A DNA stretch of 64,000 nucleotides from Mangrovimonas sp. TPBH4 (lineage in GTDB: Bacteria; Bacteroidota; Bacteroidia; Flavobacteriales; Flavobacteriaceae). Both the position numbers and the translations under genes were made by a program. The notes under the pieces were generated by a model. The model had not been told where the DNA came from and made no database searches. It saw only the letters and a list, made by a program, of their open reading frames with translations. Location: the NCBI RefSeq assembly GCF_001280505.1, contig NZ_LBIO01000065.1:62001-126000 (forward strand), in the 5' to 3' direction. Each line of letters starts with the position of its first letter. The stretch's first letter is position 1. Positions 1 to 9,248 of this stretch are shown here, piece after piece.

Positions 1-92
1 TTGATAGGGCCATTCAATCCGGTGCCAAGGAATTCTTCACAAAACCAATCGACTTTGAATCCCTAAGAAGAGAAATCCATCAAATGTTATAA
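1..92 (+). CDS. Response regulator receiver domain, C-terminal end (partial)
   Basis: The reading frame is open from the window edge (codons from position 3) and stops at 90-92. The last 29 residues contain GAKEFFTKP, the beta5 Lys-Pro motif of a CheY-like receiver, followed by a final amphipathic helix. The receiver ends the protein, so no output domain follows. It lies 25 bp upstream of the sensor kinase gene on the same strand, so a partner role with that kinase is a reasonable inference. The phosphoacceptor Asp and the N-terminus are outside the window. Confidence 0.8.
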   Translation, partial: DRAIQSGAKEFFTKPIDFESLRREIHQML

Positions 93-117
93 CATTCAAT
101 AACTAGAACAACTGACC

Positions 118-3100
118 ATGTATAAGCAAAAACCAATATTCTTAATCGGATTTTATTGCGTGACCATAAGCTTAATGCTCTTTTCATGCCAACAAAAGAT
201 TCCTGCACCGCCGTTACCAAAATGGGACATGGAATACCTTCCCCCAATAGAGAAAAAAATAACCTTTCCTAAAAAAGACACCATCAATTGGGACTCCATC
301 CCCACAATTAAACTGGCTCCCTTACCTACAAAGAAATTAGACTTAGAAAGTATCCCTTCCAAACCTTTTGTTATAGACGATATTACCAACATTGAAGGCC
401 AAATAGAGTCTGAACACTTAGATTTAAATGAACTCCCCTCTGCCTCTTTCAATTTGGATTCCCTCCCCACATTCACCTTTGAATTAGAAACCATAACATT
501 AGGGGAGCCTGATATCCTCGAGGCAGGACCTTTAGCAAATATAAGCGGTACCTCTAGAGGGATTCAAACGGGAGGTCAAGCATTTGGATTAAATGGCTCC
601 CCAAACAATATCATAAAAGACAACAATGGTTTTTTGTGGATTGGAACCCAAATAGGGATAGCTCGATATGATTCCCATAAATTTGAGTTTTATGGAACTG
701 ACCAAGGTCTGGATTTATCTCAATCGTTTTGCCAATTTATGGATTCAAAAGAGCGCATTTGGATTCAATATCAAAATGGTTTGTGGGTTATAGACCCGTC
801 CCAGAAATTGGCCTCTAAAATCATTAGTGATCTCCCTTTAAATGCTGGATATAGTTTTGATGAAGATAAACAAGGTAACATTTGGTATCCCGATATTGAA
901 AAAGGCTATCATATAATAAATCTAGAAAGGAAAACAATCAAAAACATTACTCCAAAAGAAGGACTACTCGAATCCACCCCTCCAATTTACATCTCTCCTT
1001 TAATAGACAATGAAGGCTACATATGGCTATCTTCTTTTAATGGTGTAAACATTCTTGATTTAAAAAAAGGTAAAAATAAATCCTTAGTTTTTGAAAAAGA
1101 AAAAGATAGTTCCAGAAATCAAATCGTATCAATCGAAGAAGACTCCAAGGGTAATATATGGTTAGGAGGACTTGATGGCGCTGCCTTTATAGACAAGAAA
1201 AATGCTACCTACAATAGACTACCTCTCGGAAAATTTATAACAAACTATGCAGGTACCACTTCTATATATGAAGATAAACATAAAAATATTTGGTTAGGAA
1301 CTGATCTGGGAAGCATTTTAAAATATGATCAATCCAAGCAAACTATTGAAAAATTTAATTTGAATAATTCTAGAAAAAACAAATTTATCAGTCCTCTAAA
1401 GGAGGATTACCAAGGTAATATTTGGACCACGACAAAATTTCAAGACGAAACTTTATACAAAATAAACATAAATGAAGGAAGAGCTGGCAATTTTACTTCC
1501 GAGGATGGTTTGTCAAATGATAGCATCTGGAGCAACATCATGCTCAATGACAAAAGCATTTGGATTGGCTCTACAGGTGGAATAGATATTTACAATCCAA
1601 ATACAAAGTCTATAAAAAAATTAGGAGTTAAAAATAATTTATTACAAAAGAGGAATCCCTATATGTATAAAGATTCCCAAAATCGAATTTGGTCTACAGC
1701 CGTCAATCCTGCTGGCGTTACTATCATAGATCCACAAAAACAATACATTCAATATTTAACTAAAGATCAAGGATTAGCGGGTGCGTATAGATCTAAAATT
1801 GAAGACAAAAATAGTAATTATTGGCTAGGAGGTATTGATGGCAATATTACCTTTCTAAATAAAGAATTAACAGAGACAAAAACAATTCAATTAGATACGG
1901 TTGGAAGCGGAACCATTATTTATTCTTTAAGTAAAGATGCAAATAACAACATTTGGGCCTCCACATCTGGAAATGGTATTTACCGCATAGATCCAAAACA
2001 TCAAACCATTGAACACTTCACTTCTGAAAACGGATTTTTAACAGATAACTTAAACTTCATCCATATTACGATTTCAAACCAACTTTGGATTTCCTCTGAC
2101 CGAGGTGTTTATCTTTTTAACCCCAATGACGGCTCCATTAAAATATTTCAAAAAGAACAAGGTTTGATATCTAATGATGTTTACGACATTATCACTCATA
2201 ACAGCAAAGTCTATCTTGGCACCCTTAGAGGGATTAACATATTGGAAATAATAGATAGAGAGGACTCTTTAAATGAACAATGGCAGGTCACCACTATAGC
2301 AGAGGAACAAGGTTTACAATTTTTGGATGTGGCTTTGGGAAGTTCCATGATTGATGATAAGGGAAGGTTATGGATAGGCATTGAAAATGAAATCCTATCC
2401 ATCATCGATGACATAAAGCCGGATACCACTGCTTTAAAAGCTTATATCTCAGGAATCAATCTTTATGACACTCCCATTAACTTTAAAACTGCCCTCCTAA
2501 GTATTGACAGTGAAAAACAAGGATTAAAGACACCCTTGGACCATAGTAATTACTTAAATAGCAATGGTACCTCCAGCACTTTAGATCCCAATGTTGAATA
2601 CAACGATATTGAAGGGCCTTATAATTTACCTTTAGAATTACAACTGCCCCACAATCAAAATTACATCAGTTTTAATTTTAATGCGTTGGCATATTCCAAT
2701 CCAAACTCAGTGGTCTATCGCTATTTTTTAGAGGGCATTGACAAAAACTGGAGCAATATCATCAGCGAAGCAAAAAGTGAAAATTATAGAGATCTTCCCC
2801 CTGGGGATTACACTTTTAAGGTCATTGCTAAGGGCTATAACAATGTATGGAGTAAGCCAGTAGAATTAAGTTTCAGCATTATTCCTCCATGGTGGAAAAC
2901 CTGGTGGGCTTATTTGGCTTATGTAACCCTGTTTGCCTTAATCCTTTACAGCATTAGCAATTACCGTTCCCAATGGTTAAAAAAGGAAAACCGTATCCTA
3001 GAAGAGCGCGTAAAACATCGCACGTCCCAATTGGAGAAAAGCCTTCACGACCTTGAAGCCACCCAAACCCAACTTATCCAATCCGAAAAAATGGCGAGTC

Positions 3101-3909
3101 TAGGAGAGTTAACCGCGGGTATTGCCCATGAAATACAAAACCCTCTCAATTTTGTCAATAATTTTTCGGAAATCAACACCGAACTTATAGAAGAGCTTCA
3201 AGCCGAAAGACAAAAACCAGAAAGCGAAAGAGACCTTGAACTAGAAGAAGAACTCATGAGAGACATCGCTGCCAATGAGGAAAAAATTAGGCACCATGGC
3301 ACAAGAGCTGATGCCATTGTAAAAGGCATGTTACAGCATAGTCGCAACAGTAGCTCGGACAAAGAATTGACAGACATTAACAAATTGGCAGATGAATACA
3401 TGCGTCTTTCCTATCATGGCCTTAGGGCTCGCGACAAGTCCTTTGTGGCCGGCATGCAGATGGATTTGGACGACTCAATCCCAAAAATAATGGTAGCTCC
3501 CCAAGATATTGGCCGCGTATTGCTAAACCTCATTAACAACGCTTTTTATGCCGTCAATGAAAAGAAAAAAACAGCCCCTGCCGACTATAAACCAATGGTT
3601 ACTGTTGCAACAAAACAAGTGGGCGACCAAATTGAAATCAATATTATCGATAATGGCCATGGCATCCCAGCAGAGGTGGTGGACAAAATTTTCCAGCCCT
3701 TTTTCACCACAAAACCCAGTGGTCAAGGAACAGGATTAGGATTATCATTATCATATGATATCATTAAAACCCATGGCGGCACCTTAACCGTTAAAACCAG
3801 TGAAGGTAAACCTATAAATATTAACAATGTATCAGAAAAGGATCTAGACAAGGGAACCATGTTCACCATTCTTTTACCTATCAACAATGAAGATACAAAC
3901 CAAAAGTAA
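118..3909 (+). CDS. Periplasmic beta-propeller sensor histidine kinase
   Basis: A 1263-residue membrane-bound sensor kinase. The N-terminus carries a lipobox-like signal (LFSC, Cys24). Residues of about 150-770 hold repeated IWIG/NIWLGT-type strands of two-component regulator propeller repeats. A Y_Y_Y-type beta-sandwich follows (about 845-920), then one membrane helix (about 925-950) and a coiled coil. The kinase core has the H-box GIAHEIQNPLNF with His1004 as predicted phosphoacceptor, an N-box (NLINNAFYAV), a G1 box (DNGHGIP) and a G2 box (GTGLGLSLSYDI). Unlike many Bacteroidetes hybrid systems it has no fused receiver or AraC domain; separate receiver genes flank it. The ligand is unknown. 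Family assignment is firm. Confidence 0.93.
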   Translation: MYKQKPIFLIGFYCVTISLMLFSCQQKIPAPPLPKWDMEYLPPIEKKITFPKKDTINWDSIPTIKLAPLPTKKLDLESIPSKPFVIDDITNIEGQIESEHLDLNELPSASFNLDSLPTFTFELETITLGEPDILEAGPLANISGTSRGIQTGGQAFGLNGSPNNIIKDNNGFLWIGTQIGIARYDSHKFEFYGTDQGLDLSQSFCQFMDSKERIWIQYQNGLWVIDPSQKLASKIISDLPLNAGYSFDEDKQGNIWYPDIEKGYHIINLERKTIKNITPKEGLLESTPPIYISPLIDNEGYIWLSSFNGVNILDLKKGKNKSLVFEKEKDSSRNQIVSIEEDSKGNIWLGGLDGAAFIDKKNATYNRLPLGKFITNYAGTTSIYEDKHKNIWLGTDLGSILKYDQSKQTIEKFNLNNSRKNKFISPLKEDYQGNIWTTTKFQDETLYKININEGRAGNFTSEDGLSNDSIWSNIMLNDKSIWIGSTGGIDIYNPNTKSIKKLGVKNNLLQKRNPYMYKDSQNRIWSTAVNPAGVTIIDPQKQYIQYLTKDQGLAGAYRSKIEDKNSNYWLGGIDGNITFLNKELTETKTIQLDTVGSGTIIYSLSKDANNNIWASTSGNGIYRIDPKHQTIEHFTSENGFLTDNLNFIHITISNQLWISSDRGVYLFNPNDGSIKIFQKEQGLISNDVYDIITHNSKVYLGTLRGINILEIIDREDSLNEQWQVTTIAEEQGLQFLDVALGSSMIDDKGRLWIGIENEILSIIDDIKPDTTALKAYISGINLYDTPINFKTALLSIDSEKQGLKTPLDHSNYLNSNGTSSTLDPNVEYNDIEGPYNLPLELQLPHNQNYISFNFNALAYSNPNSVVYRYFLEGIDKNWSNIISEAKSENYRDLPPGDYTFKVIAKGYNNVWSKPVELSFSIIPPWWKTWWAYLAYVTLFALILYSISNYRSQWLKKENRILEERVKHRTSQLEKSLHDLEATQTQLIQSEKMASLGELTAGIAHEIQNPLNFVNNFSEINTELIEELQAERQKPESERDLELEEELMRDIAANEEKIRHHGTRADAIVKGMLQHSRNSSSDKELTDINKLADEYMRLSYHGLRARDKSFVAGMQMDLDDSIPKIMVAPQDIGRVLLNLINNAFYAVNEKKKTAPADYKPMVTVATKQVGDQIEINIIDNGHGIPAEVVDKIFQPFFTTKPSGQGTGLGLSLSYDIIKTHGGTLTVKTSEGKPININNVSEKDLDKGTMFTILLPINNEDTNQK

Positions 3910-4030
3910 GAGGTATAGCAACAAAACAAGGGAAGATCTTCATTAAGTAGATGGAACATTATGAAAACAATATCATGATATCGACTGTAGAACAACCAAT
4001 TAAAAGTTACGGATTTAAACCTAATTAGTT

Positions 4031-5071
4031 ATGTCAAAAATATTGGTAGTAGATGACGAACCGGATTTAGAGGTTCTGATAAAGCAAAAATTCAGAAAGC
4101 AAATTAGGCAAAAGGAATATGAATTTTACTTTGCCCAAAACGGCAATGATGCGCTAGACAAAATAGGCGATTTACCCGATTTAGACATTGTACTCAGCGA
4201 CATCAACATGCCTGAAATGGATGGCCTTACCCTACTTTCAAAATTAAGCGAACAAAAACCTCTTCTTAAAGCGGTGATCGTTTCGGCTTATGGAGATATG
4301 GAAAACATCCGTACAGCCATGAACCGTGGTGCTTTTGACTTTATCACCAAACCCATCAATTTTGAAGATCTCACCCTAACCATGGAAAAAACCCTTGACC
4401 ATGCCCGCTATATCAAGCAAACTATACAAGCCGTCAAGGAAAACAACATCCTAAAAATGTACGTGGATGAAAGTGTCCTCAACTTTATGAATAGCCGTGA
4501 ATTTGAAGTCACCATCATGGATAACGAAACCATTGAAGCTACCACCATTTTTATTGACATCTGTGGCTTTACAGCTATTAGCGAAAATGCAAAAGCTAAT
4601 ACGGTAGTAGCACTAATAAATGCCTATTTCGATGAAATGGTAAAAGAAATCATGGCACAAAATGGCTATATCGATAAATTTATTGGGGATGCTATTATGG
4701 CTGTGTTTAGAGGGGAATATCATTTAGATCGCGCTATAGATGCCGCCTTGGCGGTAAGAAATAAAATCAACAGTCTTCCACAAATGAGCAATGATTTGGC
4801 ATTTACCCCTAAAGTATCCATCGGAATTAAAAGCGGGGAAGTCATTTCAGGGAATATTGGATCGGCTAGTTTAAAACGTTTGGACTATACCGTAATTGGA
4901 GATGCCGTAAACACTGCCGCCCGATTACAGGATATCGCCAAGGAAAATCAAATCATCATTAGCGAAGACTGCTACGAAAAAGTAAAAGAGTCCTTTATCT
5001 GTGAAAAAATAGGGAGCATTTCCCTAAAAAATAAAAGTGAACCCGTAACCATCTACCAAGTCATTGAATAG
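4031..5071 (+). CDS. Receiver - class III adenylate/guanylate cyclase
   Basis: A 346-residue protein in two parts. Residues 1 to about 120 are a CheY-like receiver with VVDDE near the N-terminus, predicted phosphoacceptor Asp57 ([11 protein letters not shown]) and Lys in TKPINF. Residues of about 160-346 are a class III nucleotide cyclase domain. The two metal-binding aspartates are visible: Asp176 in FIDICGFT and Asp220 in [12 protein letters not shown]. The motif [12 protein letters not shown] is also present. The catalytic site therefore looks intact, but ATP versus GTP preference cannot be read reliably. It lies 121 bp after the propeller kinase on the same strand, suggesting that the kinase controls cyclic nucleotide synthesis by phosphorylating Asp57. 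Confidence 0.92.
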   Translation: MSKILVVDDEPDLEVLIKQKFRKQIRQKEYEFYFAQNGNDALDKIGDLPDLDIVLSDINMPEMDGLTLLSKLSEQKPLLKAVIVSAYGDMENIRTAMNRGAFDFITKPINFEDLTLTMEKTLDHARYIKQTIQAVKENNILKMYVDESVLNFMNSREFEVTIMDNETIEATTIFIDICGFTAISENAKANTVVALINAYFDEMVKEIMAQNGYIDKFIGDAIMAVFRGEYHLDRAIDAALAVRNKINSLPQMSNDLAFTPKVSIGIKSGEVISGNIGSASLKRLDYTVIGDAVNTAARLQDIAKENQIIISEDCYEKVKESFICEKIGSISLKNKSEPVTIYQVIE

Positions 5072-5131
5072 GTTGGTTTTGTTTATCCTCTAAAAATATA
5101 ATCAAAAAGACAATCACAAACCTCAACCCAC

Positions 5132-5162
5132 AAAAAAAGCCTTTCTTAAAAAAGAAAGGCTT
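5132..5162 (-). terminator. Rho-independent terminator after tRNA-His
   Basis: An 11-bp perfect stem (AAGCCTTTCTT paired with its complement) with a 4-nt A loop. On the minus strand it is followed by seven T residues. It starts 11 bp after the 3' end of tRNA-His and also lies downstream of the plus-strand cyclase gene. Confidence 0.8.
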
Positions 5163-5172
5163 GGTAATTTTG

Positions 5173-5247
5173 GGTGGAAGATCGGTCTCGAACCGACGAC
5201 CTCCTGAACCACAATCAGGCGCTCTAACCAACTGAGCTACAACCACC
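5173..5247 (-). tRNA. tRNA-His (anticodon GTG)
   Basis: Read on the minus strand this folds as a full cloverleaf. The acceptor starts GGTGG and pairs with CCACC at the 3' end, including the extra 5' G (G-1) opposite position 73 that is typical of tRNA-His. The D arm is TAGCTCAGTTGGTTAGAGC, the anticodon loop TTGTGGT carries GTG, and the T arm contains GGTTCGAGACC. CCA is not encoded. A Bacteroidetes promoter lies just upstream and a terminator just downstream. Confidence 0.97.
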
Positions 5248-5262
5248 GTTTTAATTGGTTTG

Positions 5263-5292
5263 CAAATGTAAACGATTTCATCATTACTGCAA
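5263..5292 (-). promoter_or_regulatory. Bacteroidetes-type promoter for tRNA-His
   Basis: On the minus strand a TTG (-33 element, plus coordinates 5290-5292) is followed after 19 bp by TACATTTG (5263-5270), an exact match to the TAnnTTTG -7 element. Transcription would start about 8 bp before the mature tRNA 5' end. This pairing shows that the host uses the Bacteroidetes primary sigma factor. Confidence 0.75.
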
Positions 5293-5306
5293 AACTTTTT
5301 TTCAAT

Positions 5307-6023
5307 TTATTTTACATCAAAAATGCTATCTACTGCTATACAACGCTCTACAGTAAAACCTTCCCCATGTTCTGCACCAATCAAACGACCTAGGTCCCTA
5401 GCACGGTATTCAATACTATCGGTAAAGTTCTTGCTGGAAATTGGCGTTTGCGGCCCCTTGACCTTAGGGTCATAAAACTGTGTTTTATAGGCCATTACTG
5501 CATCTATTTTAACATCGATATAACCAGTAACATCCACAATTAAGTCTGGTTCAATGTTTTTCCACTGAATATAATGGTAGACAAACTTAGGACGCCATGG
5601 TTCCTGCTTTTCTCCAAAGGCCTCGGTTTCAATTTTCATCAAGCCGCTTAAAAAACAAGCATCGCTCACCAATTTACTCCCTTTTCCGTGGTCTATATGC
5701 CGATCGTCAATGGCATTGCAAAGCACCACTTCTGGCTGATATTTCCTAATGGCTTCAATAAGCTTTAGTTGATGCTCTTTATCATTTACAAAAAAGCCAT
5801 CGGCAAAGCCAAGATTTTCGCGTAGGGACACCCTTAAAATCTCGGCAGAAACGCGAGCTTCTTCCTTTCTGGTTTCAGCAGTTCCTCGAGTCCCCAATTC
5901 CCCTCGGGTCAAATCAATAATTCCCACCAATTTCCCATTGGCTATTTCTTTGGCTATAGTGGCACCGCATCCCAATTCCACATCATCGGGATGCGCCCCA
6001 ATAGCAAGTATATCTAGTTTCAT
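5307..6023 (-). CDS. bshB1: Bacillithiol biosynthesis deacetylase BshB1
   Basis: A 238-residue LmbE/PIG-L family Zn-dependent deacetylase. It matches the BshB1 branch, which removes acetyl from GlcNAc-malate to give GlcN-malate, the second step of bacillithiol synthesis. Zn-site motifs are AHPDDVELGCG near the N-terminus and DRHIDHGKG mid-protein. The BshB1-type C-terminus (TPISSKNFTDSIEYRARDLGRLIGAEHGEGF) is present in full. It is a cytoplasmic enzyme with no signal peptide. The length is usual for the family. It lies alone on the minus strand upstream of tRNA-His. Bacillithiol is a common low-molecular-weight thiol in Bacteroidetes. Confidence 0.92.
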   Translation of the reverse strand: MKLDILAIGAHPDDVELGCGATIAKEIANGKLVGIIDLTRGELGTRGTAETRKEEARVSAEILRVSLRENLGFADGFFVNDKEHQLKLIEAIRKYQPEVVLCNAIDDRHIDHGKGSKLVSDACFLSGLMKIETEAFGEKQEPWRPKFVYHYIQWKNIEPDLIVDVTGYIDVKIDAVMAYKTQFYDPKVKGPQTPISSKNFTDSIEYRARDLGRLIGAEHGEGFTVERCIAVDSIFDVK

Positions 6024-6105
6024 GAAGCTTTGTTTTAAGAGGACAAATTACGAATTGTTTCTCTTTTACAAAACCCAATCCTAGCCTCTTTATTGCTCAA
6101 AAATA

Positions 6106-7275
6106 TCAAGCCATCACGTTTTCTCCTTTTACTTTGGCCAATGCCTGTTTCAAATCCTTGATCAAATCCTCTTTACATTCAATACCCGTTGAAAATCTGA
6201 TAAGGTTATCACTAATGCCAATAGCCGCACGCTCTTCAGCAGTCATAAGGGAATGTGACGTTAAATGAGGAGAAAGGGTTGTGGTCTCCACCCCTGCTAG
6301 GCTTAACGAAGGCTTGATAAGTTGCAAGGCTTGCTGGAATTCCAAAGCATCCAAACCATCTGCCAATTCAAAAGAAAGCATCCCCCCAAAACCTTTCATT
6401 TGGGATTTTGCCAAGGCATGCTGCGGATGGCTCTTTAAGCCCGGGTAATACACCTGTTTCACATCCTCATGAGCTTCCAAAAACTTGGCGATCTTTTTGG
6501 CATTTCTATTTTGTGCCTTAACGCGCAACCCTAGAGTTTTGATACTGCGCTCCAACATCCATACGGTAAAATCGCTAAGGTTTCCTCCAAAATTTCTACC
6601 CACTCTCCATACTTTTTCCATAAGATCATTAGGGCCAACAACAACTCCTGCCAGAATATCACTATGGCCTCCCAAATATTTGGTTGCCGAATGCATTACC
6701 AAATCAATCCCAAAATCTATGGGGTTTTGGTTTACGGGACTTGCAAAAGTGTTATCAATGGCTGTGATGATGCCTTTGGATTTTCCCAATTGGGCCACAC
6801 CTCTCACATCGGTAATGGTCAATAAGGGATTGGAAGGTGTTTCTATATAAATAACTTTGGTATTGGATTGAATGGCCTTTTCAAAATCGGCTACTTCATA
6901 GCCTTCGGTAAAAGTAAACTCAATGCCACGTTTTGGGAATTCTTCCCTAATAAAATTACTGGTGCCTCCATAAATAGTATTTTGAACCACCAAATGGTCC
7001 CCTGCTTCCAACAGAGCAAACAACATACTACTTACCGCAGCCATCCCAGAACCAAAAATAAGGGCTCTATCAGTATGCTCCAAAGCTGCCAACTTTTTGG
7101 ACAATGCCTCCTGATTAGGCGTGTTAAAACTACGCGGATAACGCTTTTGATCTACATCTTGAAACGCATAGGATGTAGATACATAAATAGGTGAAATGGC
7201 ACTTTTAAATTGCTCGTCCTTGACTTCTCCTATATGAACACAAGTTGTGTTGAGTCCTAAATTATCGTGTGACAT
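6106..7275 (-). CDS. Cys/Met metabolism PLP-dependent lyase (cystathionine lyase/synthase family)
   Basis: A 389-residue fold-type I PLP enzyme of the MetB/MetC/methionine gamma-lyase family. The PLP lysine lies in MHSATKYLGGHSD; GSGMAAVSSML binds the PLP phosphate; substrate-loop and C-terminal motifs (SLAGVETTTLSPHLTSHSLM) are intact. The start at MSHDNLGL was chosen because family members begin here; an upstream in-frame ATG at 7317 would add 14 unusual residues. It could act as cystathionine gamma-synthase, cystathionine beta- or gamma-lyase, or methionine gamma-lyase; sequence reading alone does not decide. No SAM riboswitch is visible upstream. Confidence 0.88.
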   Translation of the reverse strand: MSHDNLGLNTTCVHIGEVKDEQFKSAISPIYVSTSYAFQDVDQKRYPRSFNTPNQEALSKKLAALEHTDRALIFGSGMAAVSSMLFALLEAGDHLVVQNTIYGGTSNFIREEFPKRGIEFTFTEGYEVADFEKAIQSNTKVIYIETPSNPLLTITDVRGVAQLGKSKGIITAIDNTFASPVNQNPIDFGIDLVMHSATKYLGGHSDILAGVVVGPNDLMEKVWRVGRNFGGNLSDFTVWMLERSIKTLGLRVKAQNRNAKKIAKFLEAHEDVKQVYYPGLKSHPQHALAKSQMKGFGGMLSFELADGLDALEFQQALQLIKPSLSLAGVETTTLSPHLTSHSLMTAEERAAIGISDNLIRFSTGIECKEDLIKDLKQALAKVKGENVMA

Positions 7276-7323
7276 ATTATTCTGAATTTTAGAATCTAAA
7301 ATTACAAAACAAAACACACAACC

Positions 7324-7360
7324 AACACTTTAGCTCTTGATTTTTAAGGGCTAAAGTGTT
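7324..7360 (-). terminator. Inverted repeat, possible terminator
   Basis: Arms AACACTTTAGC and GCTAAAGTGTT form an 11-bp perfect stem, with a further CTT/AAG pair inside the loop. It lies between the stop of the glutathione peroxidase gene and the start of the PLP lyase gene. The minus-strand continuation is GT-rich rather than a clean T run, so it may be a weak terminator or an mRNA-stabilising hairpin. Confidence 0.45.
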
Positions 7361-7386
7361 TAAGTTTTCATTAATTTTATGTTACC

Positions 7387-7989
7387 CTATTGTCCCTGAA
7401 TCCAGTTGATAATGGATTCATCTACGGGCAAAGTTTGAGGAGAAACCACCTTTACCAAATAGCCTTGTTCATCCAAAAGATACTTTTGAAAATTCCATTG
7501 CACTTCCGAATCTTCCAAGCCATTTCTGGATTTTTGGGTCAAAAATTGGTACACCTCATGCATGTCATCTCCCTTCACCGAAATTTTCCCCATCATAGGA
7601 AACGTCACCCCATAATTCTCTTTACAAAAGGTAGCAATCTGATTGTTACTTCCTGGTTCTTGACCTCCAAAGTTATTAGCTGGAAAACCTACAATAATGA
7701 AGTTTTCATCCTTGAACTCATTATACAGCTCTTGTAATTGGGCATATTGAGGCGTCAAACCACACTCACTAGCCGTATTGACAATCATGATCTTCTTCCC
7801 TTTTAAAGAGGCAAAATCAAATGGCTTGCCATATAAATCTTCAACCTTAAACTGGTAAATCTGTTCTTTTTCCATAGGAGTTTCAACTTGGTTTTCTTCT
7901 ACTGAAGCAGTTACAGCTTCCTGCTGCTCTGCGGTATGCTTGCAGTTCATAAGCATAACTGCCAACATCAATACTATTAGTTTTCTCAT
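7387..7989 (-). CDS. Glutathione peroxidase-like lipoprotein
   Basis: A 200-residue thiol peroxidase of the glutathione peroxidase family with an N-terminal lipobox (LMNC, Cys16), so likely exported and membrane-anchored. The peroxidatic cysteine is Cys76 in NTASECGLTPQY. The active-site Gln (NNFGGQEPG) and Trp-Asn (WNFQKYL) are present, and FCKENYGV gives a candidate resolving Cys, as in thioredoxin-dependent relatives. In Bacteroidetes such proteins probably use thioredoxin-like or bacillithiol-linked donors rather than glutathione (inference). It lies 42 bp downstream of mscL on the same strand and is probably cotranscribed. A second, non-lipoprotein paralogue lies at 36159-36698. Confidence 0.9.
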   Translation of the reverse strand: MRKLIVLMLAVMLMNCKHTAEQQEAVTASVEENQVETPMEKEQIYQFKVEDLYGKPFDFASLKGKKIMIVNTASECGLTPQYAQLQELYNEFKDENFIIVGFPANNFGGQEPGSNNQIATFCKENYGVTFPMMGKISVKGDDMHEVYQFLTQKSRNGLEDSEVQWNFQKYLLDEQGYLVKVVSPQTLPVDESIINWIQGQ

Positions 7990-8031
7990 GATTTAAAAAT
8001 AGTTATTTTTACTTAAAACCCTTATTTGTCG

Positions 8032-8481
8032 TCAATCTTTCAATCGCGATTTTAAAAGACTGTTCTGCTCTTCCATGAGTGTATTTAACTGAGACAACAG
8101 CTCTATATCCTTAGGAGTTGCCACAGTTTTATCGGCAGTGTTTTGAGCGCGGTTGCGGAGACGGTTCATAAATTTCACCACAATAAATACGGTAAATCCA
8201 ACAATTAAAAAATCCAACAGTGTTTCCAAGAAGGCCCCATAACCTATGGCTACCTCTTCAGAAACTATCTTGCCTGAGGCATCAATTATGGCGTCCCGTA
8301 ATACCAATCGTTTGTCTTCAAAATTGATACCATGTGAAAGCAGGGACAAAGGAGGCATGAACACCTTTTTAACCAAAACATCCACGACTTTGTTGAAGGA
8401 GGCCCCTATGATAATACCTACAGCCATATCGATCATATTTCCCTTTACGGCAAATTCCTTAAATTCTTTTATTAATTTCAT
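8032..8481 (-). CDS. mscL: Large-conductance mechanosensitive channel MscL
   Basis: A 149-residue MscL. The N-terminal amphipathic helix (MKLIKEFKEFAVKGN) leads into TM1 (MIDMAVGIIIGASFNKVVDVLV) with the glycine-rich pore-lining pattern. A periplasmic loop and TM2 (about residues 75-105) follow, and a charged cytoplasmic helix ends the protein (ELLSQLNTLMEEQNSLLKSRL). It opens under membrane tension to release solutes during osmotic downshock. The length is normal for the family. Confidence 0.95.
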   Translation of the reverse strand: MKLIKEFKEFAVKGNMIDMAVGIIIGASFNKVVDVLVKKVFMPPLSLLSHGINFEDKRLVLRDAIIDASGKIVSEEVAIGYGAFLETLLDFLIVGFTVFIVVKFMNRLRNRAQNTADKTVATPKDIELLSQLNTLMEEQNSLLKSRLKD

Positions 8482-8648
8482 TTGCTACATTTTTTAGTTG
8501 AAGAATATACTTTTCCTTGCTCTTATTGCACAATATAAATGTATAAGAATATTTGCTACAAACATTATATTGAATATTATTAGTTTTTAAGATGATATCT
8601 TCGTATATTAGCTTTTAAAGTGATATACCAATATCCAAAACAAAAATC

Positions 8649-9248
8649 ATGACCAGTATCATCACCGGCGATATTATCAATTCAAGAAGCCTAGAGCCCA
8701 ACGAATGGATGCCTTCACTCAAGGAAGTGTTGAATCTATACGGTACAGCACCACAACAATGGGAAGTTTACAGAGGGGATAGCTTTCAACTGGAAGTTCC
8801 CCCTGAAAAAGCACTTGAAGCCGCCATTTTAATTAAAGCTTCCTTAAAACAATTTAAAAAAATGGATGCCAGACTAGCCATTGGTATTGGAGAAAAGAGT
8901 TTTACTGCCAATAAAATTACCGAATCGAATGGTACCGCCTTTATCAATTCCGGAAAGTGTTTTGAGCAATTAAAGAAAAACACCTTGGCTATCCAATCGA
9001 CATTTCCTGAGTTGGACCACACCTTGAATATCATGTTTGACTTAGCATTGCTGACCATGAACAATTGGACGCCAACTTCTGCCAGATTGTTAAGGGCCGC
9101 ATTAGAACACCCTAACATGAACCAAATAGAATTGGCCGAGATTTTTAGTACCACGCAAGGCAATATCAGTCAAGGGTTAAAACGAGCAGGACATGACGAA
9201 ATCACAAAACTCATAAATTACTACAAGTCCCAAATCACACAACTATGA
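8649..9248 (+). CDS. SatD family protein
   Basis: A 199-residue protein resembling the SatD family (named after a streptococcal acid-tolerance gene). The N-terminus TSIITGDIINSRSL and the YRGDSFQLEV segment are characteristic. The C-terminal third (about 140-195) reads as a helix-turn-helix (NQIELAEIFSTTQGNISQGLKRAGHDEI), so DNA binding is plausible. The start codon of the DUF3307 gene overlaps its end by 4 bp, a linkage known for these two families. The biochemical role is unknown. Confidence 0.8.
   Translation: MTSIITGDIINSRSLEPNEWMPSLKEVLNLYGTAPQQWEVYRGDSFQLEVPPEKALEAAILIKASLKQFKKMDARLAIGIGEKSFTANKITESNGTAFINSGKCFEQLKKNTLAIQSTFPELDHTLNIMFDLALLTMNNWTPTSARLLRAALEHPNMNQIELAEIFSTTQGNISQGLKRAGHDEITKLINYYKSQITQL

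Noticed and set aside
5061..5246. 61-codon minus-strand frame
   Set aside because: It is read through tRNA-His and its terminator.
6106..7317. SAM riboswitch before the Cys/Met enzyme
   Set aside because: The upstream stretch is short and AT-rich with no fitting helices.
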